A stretch of DNA of 64,000 nt from Melioribacter roseus P3M-2. GTDB taxonomy: Bacteria; Bacteroidota; Ignavibacteria; Ignavibacteriales; Melioribacteraceae. The notes below the pieces were generated by a model. It did no database searches and was not told the origin of the DNA. It worked only from the letters and a program-made list of their open reading frames with translations. Of the stretch, positions 9,977 to 20,379 are shown one piece after another. The position numbers were made by a program, and so were the translations under genes. The DNA lies in assembly GCF_000279145.1 (NCBI RefSeq), contig NC_018178.1, positions 2,021,001-2,085,000 on the forward strand, given 5' to 3'. Positions within the stretch are counted from its first letter, which is position 1; each line of letters opens with the position of its first letter.

Positions 9977-11446
9977 ATGAATCAAAAAGAGTTTTTCTCT
10001 TCGAGGTGGGCTTTAATAATTTCTACGCTCGGTATAGCAGTGGGCACTGGTAATATCTGGCGTTTTCCTCGAATAGTAGCCACAAACGGAGGCGGTTCTT
10101 TTTTGATTCCGTGGTTGACTTTTTTATTTTTATGGTCGTTGCCGCTCATTATTTCCGAATTCGCTTTCGGCAAGACTGCCAGAAAATCGCCGTTCTTCGC
10201 ATTTCGATTTTTCGCAGGTAATAAGTACGGATGGATGGGCGCTTTCGTTGCGTTCGTATCTACTGCCATTATGTTTTATTATTCGGTCGTTTCGGGCTGG
10301 GCATTCTATTATTTTTATTCGTCTTTGACTGGAAATCTTTTTGACGCCGCGGATCATCTTACTTACTGGAATAATTTTAGTTCCGGATATCTGCCTTTGC
10401 TGTTTCATTTCATGGCAATAGCGCTAAGTTCCGCGGTAATTTATAGGGGGATAACTGCAGGAATCGAGAAAGTAAGCAGGACGCTGGTGACCTCGTTGGT
10501 GGCAATCCTTTTCATTCTCTTAGTAAGAGCCGTTACTCTGCCCGGCGCAATAGAAGGTCTGAAATTCTTTTTCACACCCGAAAAAGAATATTTGCTCGAT
10601 TACCGGGTCTGGTTGAATGCGCTTACACAAAATGCGTGGGATACGGGCGCCGGCTGGGGCTTGATAATGACTTATGCAATTTACATGAAAAAAAGGGAAG
10701 ACGTTACTCTCAACGGCGCGCTGATTGGGTTCGGTAACAATTCGATTTCATTGTTGGCGGGGATGATTATCTTTTCGACGGTTTTTGCCCTCGGCGGAGA
10801 TTCTCCGCTTGCAATAATTTCCGAAACCGGTCCCGCCAATACCGGATTGACTTTCATTTATCTGCCTTCATTGTTCGGTAAAATGTCCGATTATATTTGG
10901 CTCAACAGGATTTTTGCGACTCTCTTTTTTATGGCGCTTTCGTTTGCTGCGTTGACGTCTTTAATCTCTATGGTAGAGCTGGCTGCCAGAAGTTTGAATG
11001 ACCTGGGAATCGAACGTAAAAAATCGATACTCATCGTAGGCTTGGCAGGATTCCTGTTCGGTATCCCTTCGGCCTTAAGTATCGATTTTTTTATAAACCA
11101 GGATTGGGTCTGGGGCATCGCTCTTTTGATAAGCGGCGCTTTTATTGCTCTGGCTGTTAATAAGTATGGCGTCGATAAATTCAGAAAAAATTTGCTCAAT
11201 AATCCCGACAGCGACTTGAGAATCGGCGGATGGTTCAATGTATTGATTAAGTTCGTCATACCCGCGGAATTTATAGTTTTGATTTCGTGGTGGTTGTTTT
11301 CTTCGACTTCATGGGATCCGCAGTGGTGGCATCCTTTCCATCGCGAAAATCTTGGAACCTGTTTGTTCCAGTGGGGTATTGTAATAATTTTGTTTATTAT
11401 TTTAAACAGACTATATAACAATTACAAAAAAGCCGGAGATTATTAA
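9977..11446 (+). CDS. Sodium-dependent amino-acid transporter, NSS family
   Basis: A sodium-coupled symporter of the neurotransmitter:sodium symporter (LeuT-fold) family, 489 residues with about eleven to twelve hydrophobic helices. The first helix holds the unwound substrate/Na+ site GTGNIWRFPR, and helix 2 has NGGGSFLIPW. GAGWGLIMTYAIY is in helix 6. The substrate is probably an amino acid, but no residue-level prediction is made. It is followed after one base by a 40-codon gene with one membrane helix, an arrangement known for MetP/MetS-type transporters. Confidence 0.93.
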   Translation: MNQKEFFSSRWALIISTLGIAVGTGNIWRFPRIVATNGGGSFLIPWLTFLFLWSLPLIISEFAFGKTARKSPFFAFRFFAGNKYGWMGAFVAFVSTAIMFYYSVVSGWAFYYFYSSLTGNLFDAADHLTYWNNFSSGYLPLLFHFMAIALSSAVIYRGITAGIEKVSRTLVTSLVAILFILLVRAVTLPGAIEGLKFFFTPEKEYLLDYRVWLNALTQNAWDTGAGWGLIMTYAIYMKKREDVTLNGALIGFGNNSISLLAGMIIFSTVFALGGDSPLAIISETGPANTGLTFIYLPSLFGKMSDYIWLNRIFATLFFMALSFAALTSLISMVELAARSLNDLGIERKKSILIVGLAGFLFGIPSALSIDFFINQDWVWGIALLISGAFIALAVNKYGVDKFRKNLLNNPDSDLRIGGWFNVLIKFVIPAEFIVLISWWLFSSTSWDPQWWHPFHRENLGTCLFQWGIVIILFIILNRLYNNYKKAGDY

Positions 11447-11447
11447 T

Positions 11448-11570
11448 TTGTTGACGGTTATCTACGGTATAACAATCATTTTAATTTTGTGGGGAGGCTT
11501 TTTGTTCTTTCTGTGGAAAGCATTCGGAAAAGAAAAATCTAAGAGTTACAATGGCAAAAAAGTCGGTTAA
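11448..11570 (+). CDS. Small MetS-like NSS transporter subunit
   Basis: A 40-residue protein, MLTVIYGITIILILWGGFLF... , with a single transmembrane helix (about residues 3-24) and a short basic tail. It begins with TTG one base after the NSS transporter stop; a second TTG follows immediately. It overlaps the first 20 bases of holA in another frame. The short hydrophobic helix with a WGGF segment and Lys-rich tail, placed directly behind an NSS symporter, matches the MetS-type small subunits required by MetP in Corynebacterium. The inference rests on size, topology and context; no pairwise comparison was run. Confidence 0.65.
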   Translation: MLTVIYGITIILILWGGFLFFLWKAFGKEKSKSYNGKKVG

Positions 11571-12561
11571 ATCGGTTAATCAAATTATTTCTGAAATCAA
11601 GCAAGGCATTATTCAGCCTGTTTATTATATCTGCGGCAACGACCAGTATTCGCTCGACGCCGCCGTCGATTACCTGCAAAAGCGGTTGGCTCCGCAAATT
11701 AATTCCGAATTCGACAGGGAAATTATCTCCGCTGAAAAAGGAGACGATATTAACGGAATAATCGACCTGGCTCTGGCTTTCCCATTCGGAGGCGGCAAGA
11801 AATTAATTGTAGTCAAAAATTTTGAAAATATTAACGGCAGAAAAGAAATAAGCGACTATATCGGAAATCCCCCCGATTTCACGATATTGGTAATTCTTCA
11901 TTATGCCGAAAAAATAGAACTCAGCAGAGAGCCGTTCAAATTATTGAACGAAAAGGGGTATTTGTACGAAGCTCGGGAAGAAACCGGTGATGATCTGACC
12001 AACTGGCTTTCAAACCGAATCAGGAAGATGAATCTAAATTTTAATGACGAGCAAATACGCATTTTGATCGAAATTGTAGGCGAAAACAAATCTTTGTTGA
12101 ATTCCCAGATTGATAAAATAGCCGATTACGTTTCGTCAAAACCGGGCGCGGATTTCGAGGAAATTAAAAAATTAATTAATCCCACCAAAACCTATTCGAT
12201 CTTCGATTTGCAGGACGCCATAGGCGCGGGTAATGCAGCCAAAGCTCTCGAAATTGCGTACAATCTTCTCGACTCGAACCTGGATATTGTTATGCTGATT
12301 AATATGATATCCAAATACATATTGACTATAACTCAAGCGTTGGAATTAATGAGGATGAACTTAAACGACGGAGAAGCCTCGGCAAAATTGGGAGTTAGCT
12401 GGTATTATTACATAAATTGCAAAAAGGCAAAATTTCTTTTGAACGAGAATCGCCTGAGAAAAGCTGCAAGAGCTTTGTACGAAGCCGACCTGGCCGTCAA
12501 AACGACCCAAACAGATCCCAAAGACATAATTACCCAACTCCTGGCTAAAATTATCAGTTGA
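11551..12561 (+). CDS. holA: DNA polymerase III subunit delta
   Basis: The delta subunit of the clamp loader, which opens the beta sliding clamp at the replication fork. It has 336 residues, normal for HolA. Recognisable segments are VYYICGNDQYSLDAAV near the N-terminus, FPFGGGKKLIVVKN (about 75), a LxxxxGYLYEA linker, the DLQDAIGAGNAAKALEIA segment of domain II/III (about 225) and a helical C-terminal domain ending DIITQLLAKI. No Walker motif is expected for delta, and none is seen. Its first codons overlap the small NSS partner gene. Confidence 0.92.
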   Translation: MAKKSVKSVNQIISEIKQGIIQPVYYICGNDQYSLDAAVDYLQKRLAPQINSEFDREIISAEKGDDINGIIDLALAFPFGGGKKLIVVKNFENINGRKEISDYIGNPPDFTILVILHYAEKIELSREPFKLLNEKGYLYEAREETGDDLTNWLSNRIRKMNLNFNDEQIRILIEIVGENKSLLNSQIDKIADYVSSKPGADFEEIKKLINPTKTYSIFDLQDAIGAGNAAKALEIAYNLLDSNLDIVMLINMISKYILTITQALELMRMNLNDGEASAKLGVSWYYYINCKKAKFLLNENRLRKAARALYEADLAVKTTQTDPKDIITQLLAKIIS

Positions 12562-12654
12562 AAAATTTTTACCTAATAACTAATATTATTTCACTATTTT
12601 TAAGTGATTTACAGAAAAAATTTTTGAAACAAACTTAATAATGGACGGGTATAA

Positions 12655-13245
12655 TTGTCGGACAATCGAAAATTAAATGAACTTACTGACGAAGAATTAA
12701 TTAAACGGTTTCAGGAAACAAATGATCTGGAAGCGTATCAAATTCTCGTTAAGCGTTACAAGGACCCATTAATGAACTTTGTATATCGGTTTGTTGGCGA
12801 CCGGGATGTATGCAGCGATATCGTACAGGATACAATGATAAAATTTTACTTAAATAAGGATTCATACAGAGAGTTCGCCAAATTTTCAACGTGGATTTAT
12901 ACTATTGCCGGAAATCTGGCAAAAAACGAACTCAAGAGACGCCGTCGCCGCTCGATTCTCTCGCTTACCAATTCCGACGAGGATAAACAAATTCAAGTGG
13001 AAGACAAATCGTTCCTGCCTCCCGACCGGATAACCGACAGCCAGATTAAAAACGACATTATTCAGAAAGCTTTGATGAAAATTAAGCCCGTATACAGACA
13101 AATGGTAATTCTCAGAGATATTCAGGGACTCAGTTACGAGGAAATTGCAGAGATTACAAATGTATCGTTAGGAACTGTAAAATCGAGAATTAATCGCGGC
13201 AGAAACCAATTACAAAAATTATTAAAAAATATATATAACGAGTAG
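12655..13245 (+). CDS. ECF-family RNA polymerase sigma factor
   Basis: A 196-residue sigma-70-like factor of the ECF type. Region 2 is at about residues 25-90 (DICSDIVQ-like segment CSDIVQDTMIKFYLN, then FSTWIYTIAGNLAKNELKRR). Region 4 is at about 135-190 (QGLSYEEIAEITNVSLGTVKSRINRGR). Region 3 is missing, as expected. No ATG fits, so the start is taken as TTG; a TATAAT hexamer happens to abut it. The next gene, 3 bp downstream, encodes a membrane protein that could hold this sigma factor at the membrane. Its regulon cannot be read from the sequence. Confidence 0.9.
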   Translation: MSDNRKLNELTDEELIKRFQETNDLEAYQILVKRYKDPLMNFVYRFVGDRDVCSDIVQDTMIKFYLNKDSYREFAKFSTWIYTIAGNLAKNELKRRRRRSILSLTNSDEDKQIQVEDKSFLPPDRITDSQIKNDIIQKALMKIKPVYRQMVILRDIQGLSYEEIAEITNVSLGTVKSRINRGRNQLQKLLKNIYNE

Positions 13246-13248
13246 CCT

Positions 13249-13902
13249 ATGGAAGTAAACCGTTACAATGATGACGAGCAAAAATATTCAAAACTAATTG
13301 AAGACCTAAAACGGCTTCCTCGCGTCAATACCGATGACAATTTCGAATACGTTCTTATGACGCGTATTCGGAACGGCAATTTCGGGAATGCAACAGAAAG
13401 CGAGAGGGTCCAATTCGGTTTAATTCGTTTCCTTGCTCCTACAGCCGTTGTAGCTACGGTAATTGTCCTTTTTGTGCTTTTCCTGCCCGGCGAGCAGAAT
13501 TACGAAGACCCGTTAATGTCCGAACCTCAGGTGATTATTAGCGAGCTGAATCACCAGACGGCTTCGGGCGTTCAAGAAAAGGAACCCCCGGTCGAAAAGA
13601 GGATACAATCCGAAGAAAATACTTATGCGGATAAAATCGAAGAACCGCAGGGTAATGTCAGAAATTATCCTATTCTGCCCGGCAGGTCTGTTGAATTAGA
13701 CGATTATATAGCTGGTAAAAATTATAAACGCTCGAATTTGCTGCAGGGCAGCGTGGTAAAAGCGGGCGAAAACGTCCCTGAATTCGACGGATTTTTCGTG
13801 CGTCAGAATCCTGACCCGGAAATGATAAGAAAATACAGAAAAATGATCGATTCTCTAAAAAAAGCCGCAGATTCTTCACGGTTGCAAAAGGAAATAAAGT
13901 AA
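13249..13902 (+). CDS. Single-pass membrane protein, possible anti-sigma partner
   Basis: Not a recognised named family. It is 217 residues long with an acidic cytoplasmic N-terminus of about 65 residues, one transmembrane helix (about 66-84, APTAVVATVIVLFVLFLPG) and a low-complexity, Glu/Pro-rich extracytoplasmic part. Its position 3 bp behind an ECF sigma gene and its topology are those of a membrane anti-sigma factor. No HxxxCxxC zinc anti-sigma motif is present, so binding to the sigma factor is an inference from context. The product ends shortly before rpmE. Confidence 0.6.
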   Translation: MEVNRYNDDEQKYSKLIEDLKRLPRVNTDDNFEYVLMTRIRNGNFGNATESERVQFGLIRFLAPTAVVATVIVLFVLFLPGEQNYEDPLMSEPQVIISELNHQTASGVQEKEPPVEKRIQSEENTYADKIEEPQGNVRNYPILPGRSVELDDYIAGKNYKRSNLLQGSVVKAGENVPEFDGFFVRQNPDPEMIRKYRKMIDSLKKAADSSRLQKEIK

Positions 13903-13969
13903 GAGAATTTGGTTTTTTCGTTAATCATAGTTAAATTTGTTATCTAAAATTAAATTAATTGGTTTTGAG

Positions 13970-14176
13970 ATGAAAAAAGGAATACATCCTACTTACAGAA
14001 AATGTGAAGTGACTTGCGTTTGCGGTAATTCGTTTATTACACGCTCAACTGTAAGCAGTATAAAGCTTGAAATTTGTTCCGAATGCCATCCGTTTTTTAC
14101 CGGCAAACAGAAAATTGTCGATTCTACAGGTCGCGTAGAGAAATTTAAGAAAAAATACGGCATCAAAGGAGCATAA
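13970..14176 (+). CDS. rpmE: 50S ribosomal protein L31 (zinc-binding type)
   Basis: Large-subunit ribosomal protein L31, 68 residues from MKKGIHPTY. An earlier in-frame ATG (13937) would add eleven residues absent from the family, so the internal ATG is chosen. The protein is the Cys-containing (C+) type, with CVCG at about residues 16-19 and CSEC at about 37-40. Paralogues without these cysteines usually replace this form under zinc limitation. A hairpin terminator follows closely, so this may be a short transcription unit. Confidence 0.95.
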   Translation: MKKGIHPTYRKCEVTCVCGNSFITRSTVSSIKLEICSECHPFFTGKQKIVDSTGRVEKFKKKYGIKGA

Positions 14177-14197
14177 TTTTTTCTCTATGTTTTTAAC

Positions 14198-14226
14198 GGG
14201 CTGTAAAACGGCAGCCCTTTTTATTT
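14198..14226 (+). terminator. Rho-independent terminator after rpmE
   Basis: A GGGCTG / CAGCCC stem with an 8-base loop is followed at once by TTTTTATTTTT. It lies 21 bp after the rpmE stop and 37 bp before the rsmB start, so it should separate these transcripts. Confidence 0.8.
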
Positions 14227-14262
14227 TTAAAAACCTTCCTGTCATTATATACCTTTTAAATT

Positions 14263-15636
14263 ATGAATGAATCAACTACAATAAATCTTATGGGCTCCAA
14301 TCTGTACGAAGGTGTAAGAGGACACGCTGTCAAAATTCTTAACCGTGTCGACAGAACGGATGCGTATCTCGATAAATTGCTCGAAATCGAATTGAAAAAT
14401 TCCAACCTCAGCAGTTTGGATAAAGCGCTCCTTTTCGAAATCGTTCACGGTGTGATGAGATGGATGGGGCGACTCGATTGGATTCTAACAGGATTTTATA
14501 AGGGGCAATTCTCTAAATGCGTTCCAAACGTAAAGAATGCTCTGAGAGTGGCTCTATATCAAATCCTTTTCCTCGACAAAGTGCCCGATTACGCCGCCGT
14601 CAACGAAGCTGTTGAATTCGTTAAAAAATTGCAAGGGCAAAAATATGCCGATCTGGCGAACGCTCTCTTGAGAAATATTATCAGAAATAAAGACGGGATC
14701 AGATATCCCGATCCCGAAGAAGACCTGGTGGCTTATTTGAGCGCATATTATTCTCATCCTTCGTGGATGGTCAAAAGATGGCTTGCGCGATTCGGCAGGG
14801 AAAATACGGAAAAATTGCTGGCGGCAAATAACAGTAAACCGGTGCTGGCTTTGCGGGTTAATAATCTCGTGACGACTATGGAGGAATTAAAAAAACTTCT
14901 CGACGAAGTCGAATTGAGATATACCGACAGTAAACTGCTGCCTGAATTTATTAGATTGAATAATCTTGTAAACATCACCGACTGGAAGTATTTCAAACTC
15001 GGATATTTTACCGTTCAGGATGAAAGTACGGGACTGCCTGTAAAATTACTGAAACCGGAACCTGGAATGCGTGTGCTCGATTTGTGCGCCGCGCCGGGAG
15101 GCAAATCCGCTTTTATTGCGGACATGATGAAAAACGAAGGCGAAATTGTGGCGCTCGACCGATTCGATAGCAGACTCAAAATTTTGGAAAAGAATCTCGA
15201 AAGACTCAAAGTAACCAACGTACGTACGCATGCAATCGACGCTCTCGAATACGAAGACGACAGGCTTTTCGACCGGGTGCTTGTTGACGCTCCTTGTTCG
15301 GGATTGGGAACTCTTACAAAAAAACCCGATCTTAAGTGGAAGAAAGATTTGGGAGATATCAGAAAAATTGTTAATATTCAATACGATTTATTGACTAAAG
15401 GTGCGTCGCTGCTAAAACCCGGAGGCAGTCTTGTTTACAGCACGTGCACAATCGAACCGGAAGAAAATTACGAACTGATAATTAAGTTTCTCGAAAAGAA
15501 TCCGGATTTTCAGTTGGAGCCGGCGGGTGATCTAATTGCAAAGGATTATGTGGACGAAAACGGTTATGTAAGAACGCTTCCGCATATTCACGGAGTTGAC
15601 GGCTCGTTTGCGGCTAAAATAACAAAAATCAAATAG
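14263..15636 (+). CDS. rsmB: 16S rRNA m5C967 methyltransferase
   Basis: An S-adenosylmethionine-dependent RNA cytosine-C5 methyltransferase of the RsmB/Nop2 family, 457 residues. The N-terminal 150 residues form a NusB-like RNA-binding domain (VKILNRVDRTDAYLDKLL, RVALYQILFLDKVPDYAAVNEAV). The catalytic domain has the SAM-binding motif LCAAPGGKSAF (about 274), the PCSG motif (DAPCSGLGTL, about 345) and the nucleophile cysteine in YSTCTIEPEEN (about 387). Both cysteines of the two-cysteine mechanism are present. A downstream RodZ-like gene begins 8 bp later. Confidence 0.94.
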   Translation: MNESTTINLMGSNLYEGVRGHAVKILNRVDRTDAYLDKLLEIELKNSNLSSLDKALLFEIVHGVMRWMGRLDWILTGFYKGQFSKCVPNVKNALRVALYQILFLDKVPDYAAVNEAVEFVKKLQGQKYADLANALLRNIIRNKDGIRYPDPEEDLVAYLSAYYSHPSWMVKRWLARFGRENTEKLLAANNSKPVLALRVNNLVTTMEELKKLLDEVELRYTDSKLLPEFIRLNNLVNITDWKYFKLGYFTVQDESTGLPVKLLKPEPGMRVLDLCAAPGGKSAFIADMMKNEGEIVALDRFDSRLKILEKNLERLKVTNVRTHAIDALEYEDDRLFDRVLVDAPCSGLGTLTKKPDLKWKKDLGDIRKIVNIQYDLLTKGASLLKPGGSLVYSTCTIEPEENYELIIKFLEKNPDFQLEPAGDLIAKDYVDENGYVRTLPHIHGVDGSFAAKITKIK

Positions 15637-15644
15637 AGATAACA

Positions 15645-18486
<2,842 letters not shown>

Positions 18487-18490
18487 TTGC

Positions 18491-19015
18491 ATGCTGGAAA
18501 AAATTAAATATAATATCGGCAGATTCCTGCTTAAATTACGATTGAAGAAAAAGCCGGGCGAACAGACCGTTTACAACGGATTGATAACTAAGTCGAAGAG
18601 AGTTTTTATAATAATGCCCGAAAAGCTTGCAGGATTTGACGAAGCCATCGATGTTGTCAGGTATTTTACCCTGCACGGCAAAAAAGTGGCGATACTTATA
18701 AAAAAGCAACTGTCGGAAAAAGTATCGGACAACGTGGCAAAGATTGAATACGACGAGAACGATATAACTCGTTTGAATCTGCCTTCCAAATCGCTGAATG
18801 AAAAATTGAATAAAATCGAATGCGATCTGGTGATCGATTTAAATCGACCGGGAAAACTTTTTTTCGCAGCCGCCTCTAATTCGGTAAAAGGCAAAATCCG
18901 CTTTGCTTCGCACAACGGCGAACTGCTGGAATTTTACAATTTTCACTATCATTCGAGCGCAAAAGAACCCGCCGTGTTCTACAGAAGTCTGATAAGTTTT
19001 TTTAGCATGTTTTAA
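18491..19015 (+). CDS. Uncharacterised cytoplasmic protein, glycosyltransferase-9-like fold possible
   Basis: Not recognised with confidence. It is 174 residues long with a basic N-terminus (LLKLRLKKKPG) and no signal peptide or membrane helix. The middle alternates beta-type strands and helices (RVFIIMPEK, KKVAILIKK, CDLVIDLNRPGKLF, KIRFASHNGELLEFYNFHYHS). This resembles the N-terminal half of GT9/heptosyltransferase folds or the DUF6913 proteins of Bacteroidota. It sits 4 bp after ligA and 64 bp before the STAS gene. No function is proposed. Confidence 0.6.
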   Translation: MLEKIKYNIGRFLLKLRLKKKPGEQTVYNGLITKSKRVFIIMPEKLAGFDEAIDVVRYFTLHGKKVAILIKKQLSEKVSDNVAKIEYDENDITRLNLPSKSLNEKLNKIECDLVIDLNRPGKLFFAAASNSVKGKIRFASHNGELLEFYNFHYHSSAKEPAVFYRSLISFFSMF

Positions 19016-19079
19016 GATATTGCTTTTTAATAATTAAATGAATTATTAGATTTGTAATTGGGAAAAGAGAAGAATAAAA

Positions 19080-19439
19080 ATGAATGAAAATATAAATTAC
19101 GAATTAAAGAAAATCGAAGACATTGCGATATTCAAGCTCAACGAAAAAAGATTCGACACTTCGATAGCAGGCTTTGTTAAAGGCGAGTTCACTATTCTGC
19201 TTCATACGGGCGATATACATAAACTTATTATTGACCTTTCGGAAGTGGAATATTGCGACAGCTCCGGATTGAGCGCAATACTTCTGGCATATCGTATTCT
19301 TCAAGCTAATGACGGAATTCTTAGATTAGCCGCACCCACAAAGAACGTAAAAACACTAATTCAAATCTCTCAGCTCGACAGAGTGCTCTATATCCATAAT
19401 ACGGTGGACGAAGCTTTGCAAGAGCTTCGGAAAGATTAA
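19080..19439 (+). CDS. STAS-domain anti-sigma factor antagonist
   Basis: A 119-residue single STAS domain of the SpoIIAA/RsbV type, which in its family reverses an anti-sigma kinase by partner switching. It has the phosphorylatable serine loop YCDSSGLSAIL (about residues 59-69), and the surrounding IIDLSEV strand and a C-terminal helix region are intact. No kinase or phosphatase partner is adjacent. A RsbR-N-terminal-like protein occurs 24 kb downstream, but a link between them is speculative. The start follows a GA-rich stretch (AAAAGAGAAG). Confidence 0.9.
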   Translation: MNENINYELKKIEDIAIFKLNEKRFDTSIAGFVKGEFTILLHTGDIHKLIIDLSEVEYCDSSGLSAILLAYRILQANDGILRLAAPTKNVKTLIQISQLDRVLYIHNTVDEALQELRKD

Positions 19440-19533
19440 CCTTTTCCCTAATTTCAATCTCATTGATTTCAATAAATTTGTTGATATATGTCTTCCAAAT
19501 TCCTATATATAAATACCAAATGTTCCATTAATT

Positions 19534-20379
19534 ATGATTAATCCGGAAATATTAAGAAAAATCAAATTGGTAGTTTTCGATCTCGACGGTACTGCGGTCG
19601 ACAGCAATGACAGACTGAACGAAGATACGATTAAGCTCGTAAAATTGCTCGAAGAAAAAGGAGTGATGTTTACAATTGCCACTGGACGATTGGCCAAAAC
19701 CGTTGCGATGCATATTTTGAATCTCGGTATCAATATTCCGATTATTGCTCTCGACGGAACTCATATCGTGAATCCCGTTAACGACGAAGTGCTTTACGAG
19801 TCGCATATAAAGGAAAAACATGTTAAAAGAGCTTTGTCGCTGGCTGCCAAATATTCTTTGACTCACGTTCTATGCGGAGCCGACGCGGTTTATTATACTA
19901 CCAGAAATACGCAGGCTTTGGAACTGCTTGAAAAATACGGAGCTATATTCAAAAAGGTTGACGATTACAATGAATATGTATCGGAAGTGTTGGAAATTGT
20001 TATGATGAGCGATTACAGGGATAACATTTCGAGGGCGGCTCATAAAATGAGTTTCCCTTATGTATACGGCGTGCGAAGCAATTATTATAAATCGCACGAT
20101 CACGGCGGCATCTATTATCTCGAAATCCGAAATATCGGGTCGAGTAAAGGTAAAGGCTTAATTAAACTTTGCCGCAAATTGAAAATAAGCGTTAAGGAAA
20201 CAGCGGTTATCGGAGATTGGTACAACGATATATCGCTTTTTGAAACGAACGCCGTAAAAATAGCCATGGCAAACGCAATTCCCGAATTAAAAAGATTGGC
20301 TGATATGATTACCAAAGGCGACAACAATAACGGCGGTATCAATGAGTTTCTTCATCTGCTCTTAAAAGCCAGGTCGTAA
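19534..20379 (+). CDS. HAD-superfamily phosphatase, Cof type
   Basis: A haloacid-dehalogenase phosphatase of the Cof/IIB type, 281 residues. Motif I is FDLDGTAVDS with the nucleophile Asp at about residue 17. Motif II is in FTIATGRL (about 46). The cap domain runs from about 85 to 190, followed by a GSSKGKGL lysine motif and motif IV IGDWYNDISLFE (about 228). In most Cof proteins motif IV reads GDNxND; here Trp replaces the Asn, which may affect Mg2+ or substrate contacts. Substrates of such enzymes are usually small sugar phosphates or flavin nucleotides. It abuts the PgpH-type gene. Confidence 0.88.
   Translation: MINPEILRKIKLVVFDLDGTAVDSNDRLNEDTIKLVKLLEEKGVMFTIATGRLAKTVAMHILNLGINIPIIALDGTHIVNPVNDEVLYESHIKEKHVKRALSLAAKYSLTHVLCGADAVYYTTRNTQALELLEKYGAIFKKVDDYNEYVSEVLEIVMMSDYRDNISRAAHKMSFPYVYGVRSNYYKSHDHGGIYYLEIRNIGSSKGKGLIKLCRKLKISVKETAVIGDWYNDISLFETNAVKIAMANAIPELKRLADMITKGDNNNGGINEFLHLLLKARS

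Noticed and set aside
9977..11446. NSS gene as a single-subunit transporter with nothing between it and holA
   Set aside because: A 40-codon frame with one membrane helix fills the gap exactly, so I annotated it.
12650..12655. TATAAT as -10 box of the first ECF sigma gene
   Set aside because: It overlaps the only usable start codon, and the nearest TTGAAA is 20 bp away, so the spacing is wrong.
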